A stretch of DNA of 64,000 nucleotides, taken from NCBI RefSeq assembly GCF_027595985.1, contig NC_073313.1, positions 115,769,552 to 115,833,551 on the forward strand, given 5' to 3'. The translations under genes and the position numbers were made by a program. Under the pieces are notes generated by a model that was not told where the DNA came from, searched no databases, and saw only the letters and a program-made list of their open reading frames with translations. This document shows, in pieces, positions 9,721-20,440 of the stretch. The stretch is from Sorex araneus (lineage: Eukaryota > Chordata > Mammalia > Eulipotyphla > Soricidae). Position 1 is the first letter of the stretch. Each line of letters begins with the position of its first letter.

Positions 9721-9993
9721 GATAATGTGAACTGGAGAGATAGCACAGTGGGTAGGGTGTTTGTCTTGCATGCGGCCAACCCGGGTTTGATTCCTCCATC
9801 CCTCTCAGAGAGCCAGGCAAGCTACCAAGAGTATCCCACCCACAAGGCAGAGCCTAGCAAGCTACCCGTGGCGTATTCGATATGCCAAAAACAGTAACAA
9901 GTCTCACAATGGAGATGTTACTGTTGCCCACTTGAGCAAATCTATGAACAGTGAGACAACAGTGCTACAGTGCAGTGCTACAGATAATGTGAA
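9721..9993 (+). mobile_element. RTE-tailed tRNA SINE
   Basis: Perfect duplication gataatgtgaa (9721-9731, 9983-9993). The unit has a tRNA-like head with A-box tagcacagtggg and B-box ggtttgattcc (about 9732-9800), an RTE-leader segment (ccctctcagagagcc to gatatgccaaaaacagtaacaa, about 9800-9901), a junction gtctcaca, and the RTE 3' tail (atggagatgttactg onward) ending in repeated cagtgctacagtg. It has no poly(A). It is one of the clearest examples of the three-part structure. Confidence 0.92.
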
Positions 9994-11084
9994 ATAGGAA
10001 AGCACCAGAACAAAAAGCATCTTGGCAGATAAAGTCTTTCAATCAGGACTTAACCTGGAAGATCTTCTTTTCCCTCATGGCATTCAGGGAAGTTATAAAC
10101 TTCATCTCATTGCAGCTCCAAAAGCTATTATATTGCGGAAGTCATTAGCTGAGACTACTGTTACTCTGTGGTCATGGTACTCCCTGCATTTCAATACTGA
10201 CTATAATGAATAGTAGTAAGTAGAAAAGGAAAGAGCTAGAGCAGTAGACACACAGTTGATTTTCTATACTCAAGACATTGTTTTGAATGTTAAGGGTTGA
10301 TTTGAGTAAGAACAGATACAAAGGTTAGTATCAGCTATTAATATTCATTTATATATAGACTGATACTGTAAGACAAGTATGAGGTGAACATGACCAATGC
10401 GTTTGCATTTCCACATGGCAACAGCCTGTGTTAGATGAGTAATTGCTGCCCTACTTAGCATGACATGTATCCTTCAATTCTCCAGGTTCTACCACTCTGT
10501 TTCTTTAGATCTGCCCCACTTACTTGCATTAACTTTCTGAACTTTGCAGGTCACCAGTGCTTTAAAAATGTATACTATTATAATATTTATAATTTACTAT
10601 TTATGATTAAACAACATGTATAATCTAATTGAAACTGCTTAATATCCAGTACACAGTTATTACACCATGTGAATGCAGTTTTCTGTTTATAATGTTTCAT
10701 TTAGGACTTATGCAGATATAATAAGTGATAGATGCACTGGGTTTACTTAATCTGTATTGTTAAGTGCTCTTTCGTTGCCCAGATGAAGCAGATCTAGCAT
10801 GGTAGTAACTAGCAGCATTTGTGCCTAAGTCACATCCTGTCTGGGTGATCATCTCTTACAAAAAGTGCTTGCTTCTTGTAAAGTCACAATTACCTACCCT
10901 CTCTCAGCCTAAGAAGAACTAGATGAGGGGTTTTTAAATAAATAGACAGATAAAAGGAATGATTTAAATAGATAAAAGGAGTAAATAGACAAAACAAATA
11001 GATCAAAGAAAAATACAATAAGGAATAAATAATTAGAGGCTGTTTTGTTCCAATTAAGGTCTTTTTTTCCAACTCCAGGAGACT
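9994..11084. other. Unassigned AT-rich DNA
   Basis: No gene or repeat is recognised. Tetranucleotide-like AAATAGA/TAAATA sequence occurs at 10930-11030. Confidence 0.5.
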
Positions 11085-11400
11085 ATTTTTTAATTTTTTT
11101 TTATTTTATTGAATCACCATGATATAGTTGCAAGCTTTCATGTTTGGGTTACATTCTCACAATGATCAAACACCCATCCCTCCACCAGTACACATTCCCC
11201 ACCACTGATATCCCGGATATACCCCCCTCTCCCACCCTCCCCCTGCCTCAATGACAGACAATATTCCCCGTATTCTCTCTCTACTTTTGGGCATTATGGC
11301 TTGCAACACAGACACTGAGAAGTCACCATGTTTGTTTGATTATCTACTTTTGGCATGCATCTCCCATCCTAACTGGTTCCTCCAGCCATCATTTTCTTTC
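11085..11400 (-). mobile_element. L1 3' UTR fragment
   Basis: The plus strand starts with a T-rich tail and attgaatcaccatgatatag, then aatgatcaaacacccatccc, ccaccactgatatcccgg and tctctctacttttgggcatt, the reverse of the L1 3' UTR. It stops at ccatcattttcttt, where the next L1 begins. The same sequence continues uninterrupted in the neighbouring copy at about 11700. Confidence 0.85.
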
Positions 11401-13557
11401 TTTTTTCTTTTTTCTTTTTAATTTTATTGAATAACCGTGAGCTAGTCACAAGCTTTCATGTTTGGGTTACAATCTCACAATGATCAAACACCCTCCCTCC
11501 ACCAGTGCACATTCCCCACCACCAATATCCCGGGTATACCCCCCCTTTTCCACCCTCTCCCTGTCTCTATGGCAGACAATATTCCCTATAATCTCTCTCT
11601 ACTTTTGGGAATTATAGCTTGCAACACAGACACTGAGAGGTCATCATGTTTGTTCCATTACCTACTTTCGGCATACATCTCCCATCCCAACTGGTTCCTC
11701 CAGCCATCATTTTCTTAGTGATCCCTTCTCTATTCTATCTGCCTTCTCCCCTCCATTCGTGAAGCAGTCTTCCAGCTATGGAACAATCCTCCTGGCCCTT
11801 GTATCTACTGTCCTTGGGTGTCAGCCTCATGTGACATTATTCTATATGGCACAAATGAGTGCAGTCCTTCTATATCTGTCCCTCTCTTTCTTTTTTTTTT
11901 TTTGCTTTTTGGGTCACACCTGGCGATGCACAGGGCTTACTCCTGGCTCTGCACTCAGGAATTGCCCCTGGCCGTGCTCAGGGGACCATATGGGATGCTG
12001 GGATTTGAACCCGGGTCAGCCGCGTGCAAGGCAAATGCCCTACCCGCTGTGCTATCTCTCCAGCCCCTGTCCCTCTCTTTCTGACTCATTTCACTTAGCA
12101 TGATACTCTCCTCTCCATGTCTATCCATCTATAAGCAAATTTCATGACTTCATCTCTCCTAACAGCTGCATAGTATTCCATTATGTAGATGTACCAAAGT
12201 GTCTTTAACCAGTCATCTGTTCTAGGGCACTCAGGTTGTTTCCATTTTTTGGCTATTGTGAACAGTGCTGCAATGAATATATAGGTAGAGATGTCATTTC
12301 TACTGTGCTTTTTTGCATCCTCGGGATATATTCCCAGAAGTGGTATTGCAGGGTCATACAGAAGCTCAATTTCTAGTTTCTGAAGGTTTGTCCATATTGT
12401 TTTCCAGTTGGCATTCCCACCAACAGTGCAGGAGCGTCCCTTTTCCCCCACATCCATGGCAGCACTGGTTGATTTTGTTCTTTTGAATGTGTGCCAGTCT
12501 CTGTGGAGTGAGATGATATCTCATTGTTGTTTTGATTTGCATCTCCCTGATGACTAGCAATTTGGAGCATTTTTTTCATGTGCCTTTTGGCCATTTGTAT
12601 TTCTTTCTTGAGGAAACTTCTGTTCATTTCTTCTCCCCATTTTTTGATGGGGTTGGAGGTTTTTTTCTTATACAATTCTACTAGTGTCTTGAATATCCTT
12701 GATATTAATCGCTTATCAGATGGGTATTGGGTAAATACTCTTTCCCATTTTGTGGGTTCTTTCTGTATTTTGGTCACTGTTTCTTTTGAAGTGCAGAAGC
12801 TTCTTAGTTTGATGTAGTTCCATTTGTTTGTGTTTGCTTCCACTTGCTTGGTCAGTGCTGTTTCATCCTTAAAGATGCTTTTAGCTTCAACGTTATGGAG
12901 AGTTCTGCCTACATTTTCTTCTATGAACTTTATAGATTCATGTCTGTTATTGAGGTCTTTAATCCACTTTGATCTGACTTTTGTGCCTCGCATTAGACAG
13001 AGGTAAGAGTTCATTTTTTGTAGGTAGCTATCCAGTTTTCCCAGCACCTCTTGTTGAAGAGGATCTCCTTGTTCCACTTCACATTTCTTGCTCCTTTGTC
13101 AAATATTAAGTAACTATATATTTGGGGATCTATGACAGGATATTCAACTCTGTTCTATTGGTTTGCATGTCTGTTTATAGCCCAATACCATGCTGTTTTA
13201 ATTACTACTGCTTTGTAGTACAGTTTGAATTTGGGGAAGGTGACCACCCATCTTCTTTTTTTTCCAATGATTGCTTCAGCTATTTGTGGGGGTTTATTTT
13301 TTCATATGAATTTCGCTAGTTCCTTGTCTATTTCTTGAAAAATGTCATGAATATCCTGATAGGGACTCCATTAAGTTTGTATAGTGCTTTGGGCAGTATT
13401 GCCATTTTGATAATGTTAATTCTCCCTATCCATGAGCAGGGGATGTGTCTCCATTTCCTAGTGTCCTCTTTTATTTCTTGAAGTAATGTTTTGTAATTTT
13501 CCTTGTGTAGGTACTTCACATCTTTGGTTAAGCTGATTCCCTGGTACTTGATTTTCT
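11400..13557 (-). mobile_element. L1 LINE with 3' half of ORF2 (5'-inverted insertion)
   Basis: Minus strand, 5' to 3': an ORF2 segment (13557-12095, broken by frameshifts) reading [35 protein letters not shown], then the C-terminal domain ending near FIAALFTIAKKWKQPECP and YIMEYYAAVRRDEVM. The zinc-knuckle-like region reads NQCCHGCGGKGTLLHCWWEC. A 3' UTR and poly(A) follow to 11400. A SOR SINE interrupts it at 11892-12066. The reverse transcriptase domain is absent. At 13557 the sequence flips orientation. Confidence 0.9.
11876..12082 (-). mobile_element. SOR-type SINE, full length, in L1
   Basis: A perfect 16-bp duplication ctgtccctctctttct (11876-11891, 12067-12082) encloses 11892-12066. 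Minus strand: head with A-box tagcacagcggg and B-box, SOR body with cccatatggtcccctgagc, ending gtgtgacccaaaaagcaaaa plus poly(A). It is young, because head and body are well preserved. The L1 carrying it must be older. Confidence 0.95.
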
Positions 13558-13622
13558 TATATACAAATAATGAAAGAGAAGAAAGAGACATTAAAAAATA
13601 ATCACGTTCACAATAGTATCTA
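13558..13622 (+). mobile_element. Inverted 5' segment of the L1 at 11400-13557
   Basis: The plus strand reads [12 protein letters not shown], which in L1 ORF2 lies just upstream of the segment that begins on the minus strand at 13557. The abrupt orientation switch at 13557/13558 is the signature of twin-primed L1 insertion. The far end near 13622 (gagattatt) weakly resembles gagactatt at 11081-11089, a possible target duplication. Confidence 0.75.
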
Positions 13623-13635
13623 AGAGATTATTGTT

Positions 13636-13800
13636 GGGTCTGGAGAGATAGTGCAGAGGGAACAGCACCTGCCTTGACAAATGATAAACGCGGATTCAAT
13701 TCTCAGAACCCCATATGGTCTTCAGGGCACCGTCCCACAAGGTGTGATCCTTAAATGCAGAGCCTGGAGTAAGCGCTGAGTTCTATCATGGGTGACTCAA
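13636..13800 (+). mobile_element. Old SOR-type SINE
   Basis: It reads gggtctggagagatagtgcag, then a decayed B-box, cagaaccccatatggtcttcag, and tggagtaagcgctgag. It follows the inverted L1 end and runs into a GA/GGGA tract (13805-13870). Confidence 0.75.
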
Positions 13801-14065
13801 AAACTGAGAGAGAAAGAGAGGGAGGGAGGGAGGGAGGGAGAGATAGAGAAAAAGGGAGAGAGAGAGAGAGAAAGAAGAAAAATGCCTGCCATAGGGGCAG
13901 GCTGGGGGTGGCAGTGGTGGAATGGATACTGGGGACATTTGTGGAGATTAATGTACACTGGTAGATGGATGAGTGCTGGAACATTGTATGACTGAAACCC
14001 AATCATGAACAGCTTTGTAACTGTGTATCTCATGGTGATTTAATAATAAATAAATGATTTTAAAA
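13800..14065 (+). mobile_element. L1 3' terminus with GA microsatellite
   Basis: A (GA)n/(GGGA)n tract is followed by tgcctgccataggggcaggc (stem-loop), ggtggtggaatgg, gaacattgtatgactgaaac, gtatctcatggtgattt and an AT-rich tail. The same order occurs at 54480-54625, 61200-61385 and 62500-62720, so this is the last ~200 bp of an L1 3' UTR. Confidence 0.8.
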
Positions 14066-15218
14066 GAATACAACACACACTAGGGTCTGTGAGCTCAAAA
14101 AGTGTGTGTGGGGGTTTGTAACGAGTGTATTTGGTGGTCAAGAGCCTCCTCCCCAGCAGAGAGTCAAAGAGATAGGGAATCACAAATAGATGGTAAAAAT
14201 GGCCCATTTAATGCAGCTGTTAGCATATTTACAGAACATCTGATGGGGTTTGAGGTCTAGAACTGCATGTAGGTGTGATTGACCATTTACAGAGATAAAG
14301 CTTTTCAGCAGAGGCAATTATCTTGGGGAGATTAACTCAAGGAGAAGTTCTGTCTCCCAGGGAGATCTATAATCCTTGTCTCTTTCCCTTTAGTTGTACA
14401 TATTAAACAATTAAGTGTACTTCTTATTAATACTTGCAGTTATTTGGATAAACATAGTAAGAAATATAGATTCCAAAACATAGTTCTCTGGGTCCTGAAG
14501 GTAAACAATGATTTTACCGTAAATCCCTGGCTAACTCCTCAGGCCAGTCCACTTTGTCCTTCACCATGGAGGTCCTGTCTCTTAATTCATAATAGCTTGC
14601 ACTGACTATGATTTTATTTTTTCTAGACTGTCCCGTTTCGATGTTGGGGTAGCTTTGCTCATCACCCCAGGTCCATCTCAGTTCCATGGCAGGACTTCCC
14701 TTTGAGAGGCGGTAGAAACTATGGCAACCAAAGCCTGAGTCAAGTAATTACGATGGATGCCTAGGAGTAGATATATTTCAGTCAATCAACTTACAAATAT
14801 TAGAAGCACAGCATTAATGGTCTTTCTGTGTTTAAGCAAAGAACATTGCTCTACAGTAAAATATGAAAAGACAATAGGGGAAATAGAAAAGCAGGTAATT
14901 CACTACAAAAACAAAGTCCAGACTTATCAGAAAGCTTTGACTTAAAAGTAACCAAAGACTGACTTAAGGAATTGTGACAATGAGAGGTAAAATACAAAGA
15001 AAGGTTAAAGATAAGCTCAGAGGATAAGAGGTGTTCACAAGAACACTGTAAGCTTCTCTCAGGGTGGGGGGAGGAAAAGGGACAATTCACTAATGAAGCC
15101 TAAAATATTTAGGGTTAATATCCAACAAGAATCTGCATAGTGTGCACCCAAACCACTTATAGACTTAACTTTTGTGTTCCAGCATTATTTTCCCACTCAT
15201 TGCTGAACGGTCCTGCTC
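14066..15218. other. Unassigned; possible degenerate LTR-type repeat
   Basis: The stretch 14100-14220 has an LTR-like feel on the minus strand (attaaatgggcc followed by a GT-rich block), but I could not find matching ends or a duplication. The rest (14220-15218) shows no recognisable feature. Confidence 0.3.
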
Positions 15219-16975
15219 ATGAGACTTAATACCTCTCTTTACCACAAGAGAGAACTGAGAAACCTCATTATAAGGGACTGGAGAAAGAGGCTTCATTATC
15301 ATGGAGTTTATCATCATCGTCATAATCACTGTTTTCACTTCCTGGGCAACCTGGCCATCATTGGTCACCTTGTACAAGATGTCCCACTTATTTAACCTCA
15401 GGCATAATTTTGTCTTCACCCTGGCTTTATACAACTTCCTGTGCCCTTTATGACAAATGACAAAATTTAGAAGAAATGGATCTTACTGTGGTCTGATGCA
15501 ATTACATGCTCACTTCTACCTGTTTATCATTGCAGTCAGCAAGCTTGCCTCACCCATAGAGTCATTGCCATCATCCACTACTTTGCAGTATCTTGTAGCC
15601 ATGGTACACCCCACGACAATCACATGGCACTAGGTTTTGGTAATACTTGCCTACATTTGGCTGCACTCACTCATTAACTGTATGTACCCACTATTTGGTT
15701 TGTTGTATGTGTTTTTAATGAAATCTAGTGGATATAGTGCCATGCCAACCATGTCGACTCATGGTGACATGCAGTCACCCTGACATGCATGGCACTACAT
15801 GGCTTTCTGGCAAATCTAGTGTGCTGTGGTACCCTTCTTGGTCATACTGGTTTTCTATGGTTTCATATTCCATTTTTATCAGAGTTAAGTCATACAAGGT
15901 GCACTGTGACACCATGGTCTTCTTGGAGGACACCTGCTGGAATAGGAGGAAGATTGACATCTTCATCATCTTAAAACAGCAGGAGAAATGCATTCCAGGA
16001 CGTGGCCTATTCATACAACCATTGCAACCCTCTAATCACCAGTCTAATTGTCTTGGTGGTCAATAGTGGGTGTTTGTTGCTACATGGGGGCCTTACTTGG
16101 TAGTTATCATATCAAAGCTTTCTGGAGGAAGATCTTTGTCTCCTGGCCCTGGAGACTTGGGCTTTGGTTTTTGCTTTTATTTGTTTTTCTTTTGTTTGGG
16201 AGCCACACCCAAGAGTGCTCAGGGCATACTCCTGGATTTGTGCTCAGGGATCACTCCTGACAGACGCTGGGGATAATGTGGTGTATCAGGCTTTGAACCT
16301 TGTCCAGCCCTGTGCAAAGCAATCACCCTACTTGCTGTATTATCTGACTCCGAAGAATTAACCCTTGTGGGTATACATTATCAATGCTACTTGCCACTCC
16401 CTGTTCCACTGACCCCGGAAAAAGATGGTCTATAAGAAGTTGCTGGGTCTGTGCTTTGGGATCAGTACTACTAGGAGCCTTTTTCTCAATAGCAAAGGAG
16501 CTTCTGGCTCATCAGCATCTCAAAAGGATCTACAACAGCATCTACAACTGTCTGCGTCTGCCCCGCACCTTCATGGCAGAAGGAAATCCTGTTGGCAACA
16601 GCAGCAGCATGAGGGACACTGAATTCAGCTGCTCCTGACTCCAAAAGGATACGATGCTGCTGGCATACTAGCTTTCTGGTCTGATGACAACCCTTCCTCC
16701 TACTGTATTTTCCTTCCTGAGAGAAGAAGCTTCATTGGGAATGAAGTGGAACAAATTAAATCTGTCCAAAACCTGATCCTTCATGTGAAAACTGAAGTAC
16801 ACAGTCCTTGGACAATTCAGCAGCCAGCAAGGCCAGAACCACAAGTCTGAAGCCAAAATCAGCTTATTTAGGGAAGAGGCCTTGCCTGAAGTCCTATTGG
16901 CGTTGTAGCTTGTCCCTAAGGCAAGATTAGTGGATGTTGCAGCAGAATGACACTGAAGAGCTGTGACTGCACAGC
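15219..16975 (+). pseudogene. GPR161: GPR161 processed pseudogene
   Basis: GPR161 is a seven-transmembrane orphan receptor of the primary cilium that represses Hedgehog signalling through cAMP. From an ATG at 15219 the translation reads MRLNTSLYHKRELRNL, then receptor-like segments in order across frames: VTLYKMSHLFNL, FVFTLALYNFL, VILAYIWLHSLINC, MAFWQI, VPFLVILVFYGFIFHF, MGALLGSYHIKAFW, KKLLGLCFG, GDTEF-like SMRDTEFSCS, and a C-tail with EVEQIKSVQNLILHVKTEVH. All match the order of human GPR161 as I recall it. Many stops and frameshifts break it, and the DRY-like and CHPLIY-like regions are mutated. It runs through intron positions without interruption, so it is most likely a retrocopy. A SINE splits it at about 16163-16358. 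No poly(A) tail is obvious. Non-functional. Confidence 0.88.
16163..16358 (-). mobile_element. SOR-type SINE inside the GPR161 pseudogene
   Basis: The plus strand has a T-rich tail, gggagccacacccaagagtgctcagg, catactcctgga, ctcagggatcactcctgac, gctttgaaccttg and a decayed head. It separates the transmembrane 6-7 loop from the segment reading LWVYIINATCHSLF, so it postdates the retrocopy. Confidence 0.8.
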
Positions 16976-17204
16976 ATGAAGGAAAAGAAGATCTCAATTA
17001 TACAATACAAATGAGACACTGGAAAAGTGTTCCTTAAAGGGAAGTCCATGACCACCTGCCCTGAGTACATAAGGAAGGAACCGCCAGTTTGTAGCCAGCC
17101 TAAAATTCCCTGAAAACAATAATCTGTAGTTAGTGACTTCACTATGGTGAGGATATATATGGGCTTCTAGTAGGTTCTAATGATGCAACCAGAGGTGTCA
17201 TTTG

Positions 17205-17560
17205 CAGAAGATGTGGATCAGTAGTAAAGAACTTGCATTGCATGTAAGAGTCCCTGGTTTTACCCTGTAACATAAAAAAAATAAGCTGTATAAAGCACAA
17301 CAGAAAAACAGTGGATGATGTGTGGCTGTAATTTTATCAGAGCTGAAACACAGAGAGGATTGGAAGGAAAGCACTGTATGAGGGGCCAGAGTGATTGTTC
17401 AGTGGGTAAGGTGATTGCGTGGCACAGGGTCAACCTAAACTCAATCCCCAGCAACACATATGGTCTGAGATTCACCAGGAGTGATTCCTGAGCACAGAGC
17501 TAGGATAAAGTTCTGAGTACCATGGGCTGTGTCCAAACCTCTCCTCTCCCCCAAAAGGAA
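17205..17560 (+). mobile_element. Two decayed tRNA-headed SINEs
   Basis: About 17205-17270 keeps only a head (gatcagtagtaaagaacttgc, ccctggttttaccc). About 17380-17530 is an old SOR copy (gccagagtgattgttcagtg, caatccccagcaacacatatgg, ccaggagtgattcctgagc). Both are diverged and the ends are approximate. Confidence 0.55.
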
Positions 17561-18232
17561 ATAACTGTATAGGTTGTTTCTTTTTTGTCACCACCTCTGT
17601 ATATTTGAGTACAGTCACATAAGACTCCAAAACTTTAGGAAAACCCTTGCCAGTACATTTGAGGACTAAACATCTGAAAAAGAAAATCACCCTAGGCTAC
17701 TGCATGGTGATAAAGGGAATAGGTCTCCATCAGTTTTACACCCTCACCAGAGCAGTGCCAGGGAACAATGTGAGTTCCTGGAACTCAGTGCCCACACTTC
17801 TACTCTTAGGGAATTTCAGGTTGCAGGCCACCAGGCTAACACCATAAACTTGGGTACGGCGACTCACCAAATGTCTCCACTGAGTCTTTCTTTAATGCTT
17901 CAAAGAAAGGGAAAACATCTATAAAAGATAGAAGAAAGGTAAAAAGAAATTAACAGGTTGCTTTAGAATTCCCCACACCTTTAATATACATCCTTCCCCT
18001 TCCAGACAAAAGGAAATCATTGTGTCCCAAACATTCATGACTATGTTTTCCTTTGCCTGATGAAAGGTTTTTTTTACCAGGTATTTTAGGAATAAATAAG
18101 AGAAAGGGCCTGCAGGGGGTGGCGTGCCCAGGGAACTGTAGGAACACCGTCCTTTGACCAAGGTGCCCCCAGCACCAGGGCCAGGGGTATTGCCCCCGGC
18201 AAGTGTTAGGACTGCATCAAAAGTGGGACTCT
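17560..18232. other. Unassigned
   Basis: I see no repeat or coding region I can name. Confidence 0.45.
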
Positions 18233-18378
18233 AATTCTGCTCAGGCACCTGGGTTCAAATCCCAGCATCTTATATGGTCCCCTGAGAACCGCCAAGAGTA
18301 ATTCCTGAGTGCAGAGCCAGGAGTAACCCCTGTGCATCGCCAGGTGTGACCCAAAAAGCAAAAAAAAAAAAAAAAAAG
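18233..18378 (+). mobile_element. SOR-type SINE, head partly missing
   Basis: It preserves the B-box (gggttcaaatcccagcatc), tatggtcccctgagaaccgcc, agtgcagagccaggagtaacc, gtgcatcgccaggtgtgacc and a poly(A) of about 18 bases. The A-box side does not match the other copies, so the insertion is 5'-truncated. Confidence 0.85.
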
Positions 18379-18419
18379 ACTGTACTCATTTGGGAAAATG
18401 TAAAGTAACAAAATGGGAG

Positions 18420-18885
18420 ACTAACACCCAAGGATAGTAGAGATAAGGACCTGGAGGATTGCTCCATGGCTAGCCTCAAATACTGGGGGAAAAGGCAGCT
18501 CAGATACAGAAGGGCCCACCAAGTAAAGGATGCTTGGAGGACCCGCTCGGGATGGAGATGTGTGCTGAAAGTAGATTATGGACCAAACATGATGGCCACT
18601 TAATACATGCATTGCAGACCACAACACATCTCTCACAAAGGAAAGAGAGAATAAAAGGGAATTCACCTGCCAGAGAGCGAGGGGAGGGGCGCGGAGGGAT
18701 ACTGGGACCATTGCTGGTGGAGAATGGGCACTGGTGGAGGGATGGGTACTCGATCATTGTATGACTGAGACATAAGCATGAAAGTTTGTAAGTCTGTAAC
18801 TGTATCTCACGGTGCTTAAAAAATTAAAAAAGTAAAAAAAGTAAAAAATATTAAAAATAAATAAAGAAAAAAATTAATAAAAGTA
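18420..18885 (+). mobile_element. L1 3' UTR, 5'-truncated
   Basis: It starts within the L1 3' UTR (acacccaaggatagtagag) and runs through gtgctgaaagtagattatgg, gatggccact, ggtggagaatgggcactgg, cgatcattgtatgactgag and gtatctcacggtgctt to an A-rich tail ending about 18885. It is close to the reverse complement of 11085-11760. Confidence 0.85.
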
Positions 18886-20105
18886 TCACCTTGGTAAGGG
18901 GAATGTGGTTTGCTAAATAGTTCTGTCACTCTGTCATGACCCCGTTTCTCTGCTGAGATAAATTCAGGGAAGTGGAGAAGGCAGAAGGGTTAACACCCCC
19001 AAAAATGAACAGCTGCAGGACAGAGCTCTGGTGGGTGCGGGTGCTCCATAGTCATCGTGGTTAGGAGGCTGCTAGAGTGAGGAGTGCAGCTACAGGCAAG
19101 TGGCTGCAAGCCTCTGAGGTGCCAGCTGCTGCCAGCTGAAGCTGCCAGCTGGAGCCACTGCTAACTAGACTGCTGCCATAGGGGGGGGTGACACCTAGAG
19201 AAGCCAGCAGAGAGCTCAGAAATCCCTGAGGAGGTCGGTGTGGGGGGTGGAGGCCAGCGGAGGTTTCTCCTGCTCTTGTCTCATGAGAAGACAAAAGAGA
19301 ACAGCTGAGGGCAATTAAGTTATCCAGAGAAGCATGGAGTACCCCTAAGAAACTCCTGAGCCAAATTCACCGGGATGTGGCACTAAGACCCTGCAGAACT
19401 GTCGGAGAGGGAGAATAACCTTAAGACTGCTAAAGAACAAAAGGTACCAGATAAAAGAGATCCAAATAAAAAGATTCTAAGAAATCAGAAGGACAAAAGC
19501 CTCAGATAAACACAGAATACTGAAAGCAGCAAGATTAATGAAGGAAATTACATACAAAAGAGCATCCCTAAGATTTACCAAATTAAAAAAAAAAGATTTA
19601 CCAAATAAAAAGACCCTCCTAGCCTGAAGACAAATGGTGGGATATAGTTAAGAAATCTACCTCAATAAAACAAATGCCTGACCAAGAATACTTTACTCAG
19701 CTAGCATCTCATTTATATTTGAATTCATATACAAATAAATTGTATTGATATATAACCTCAAGGATAATGAACAGCTCAGAAACTTCATAGACTTGAAGTC
19801 ATCTTTATAAGAACTAAAGGGGCTACTTTAAGATGAGACAATTTTCACAAATACACCAAACAGAAAGATGGCACAAAGCTCCATGATAATAATGTCACTC
19901 AATGTCAACAACCTAAAAGCACCAATTAGGAGACAGAGAGGATGCATTAGCAAATTGAATACGATCTTCTGCTGACTAGAAGAAACACATTTGAACAGAC
20001 TCAAACTCAAAGGTTAGAATACCATATTTCAAGCCAACAACCCCAAATAAAAGGCCAGGGTGACCATACCAGTGTCAGAAAATACTGACTGGAAATCTTT
20101 ACAGT
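18886..20105 (+). mobile_element. L1 5' portion: leader, ORF1 remnant, start of ORF2
   Basis: A GC-richer block (about 19000-19270) is probably L1 leader. The reading ILKAARLMKEITYKRASL at 19520-19575 resembles the L1 ORF1 C-terminal domain. At about 19885-20105 the frame reads LNVNNLKAPIRRQRG, LEETHLNRLKLKG and IFQANNPK, the start of the ORF2 endonuclease. The piece stops before the endonuclease is complete. Heavily mutated. Confidence 0.7.
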
Positions 20106-20440
20106 AGACTTTTCCTCTTAAAATGAAATATGTTGTCTGCTCAGCTTCACAAACTTCCTTACCAGGTTGCCTTATTGTAATAGTAATTCCTAGGAGCACC
20201 GAGAACTGGGGCCAAATCTAGTTGAGCAGTTCTTAATCTTTCATTAAGTAGGAAGAAAATAGGAATTATATAGAATGTCAGCCGATATGCTGCCCAGTCT
20301 TTCTTGAGAAACAATACCTGAATGCACATAATGTTTAGACTTTGTTATTTATAGAAGTTTCAGGTTTATAACAAAATTTAGAGGGCATAAAGGGATTTCC
20401 CATATATCTCCTGTCCCATATGTGCATTATCAACATCACT
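20106..20440. other. Unassigned
   Basis: No recognisable feature. Confidence 0.45.

Noticed and set aside
12373-13077. A 234-codon frame that looks like a conserved protein
   Set aside because: It is L1 ORF2 C-terminal sequence in a broken, 5'-inverted element, so part of a mobile element and not a host gene.
14066-14230. Possible LTR end (attaaatgggcc and GT-rich block on the minus strand)
   Set aside because: No matching TG/CA boundaries or target duplication could be found, so it is left as unassigned.
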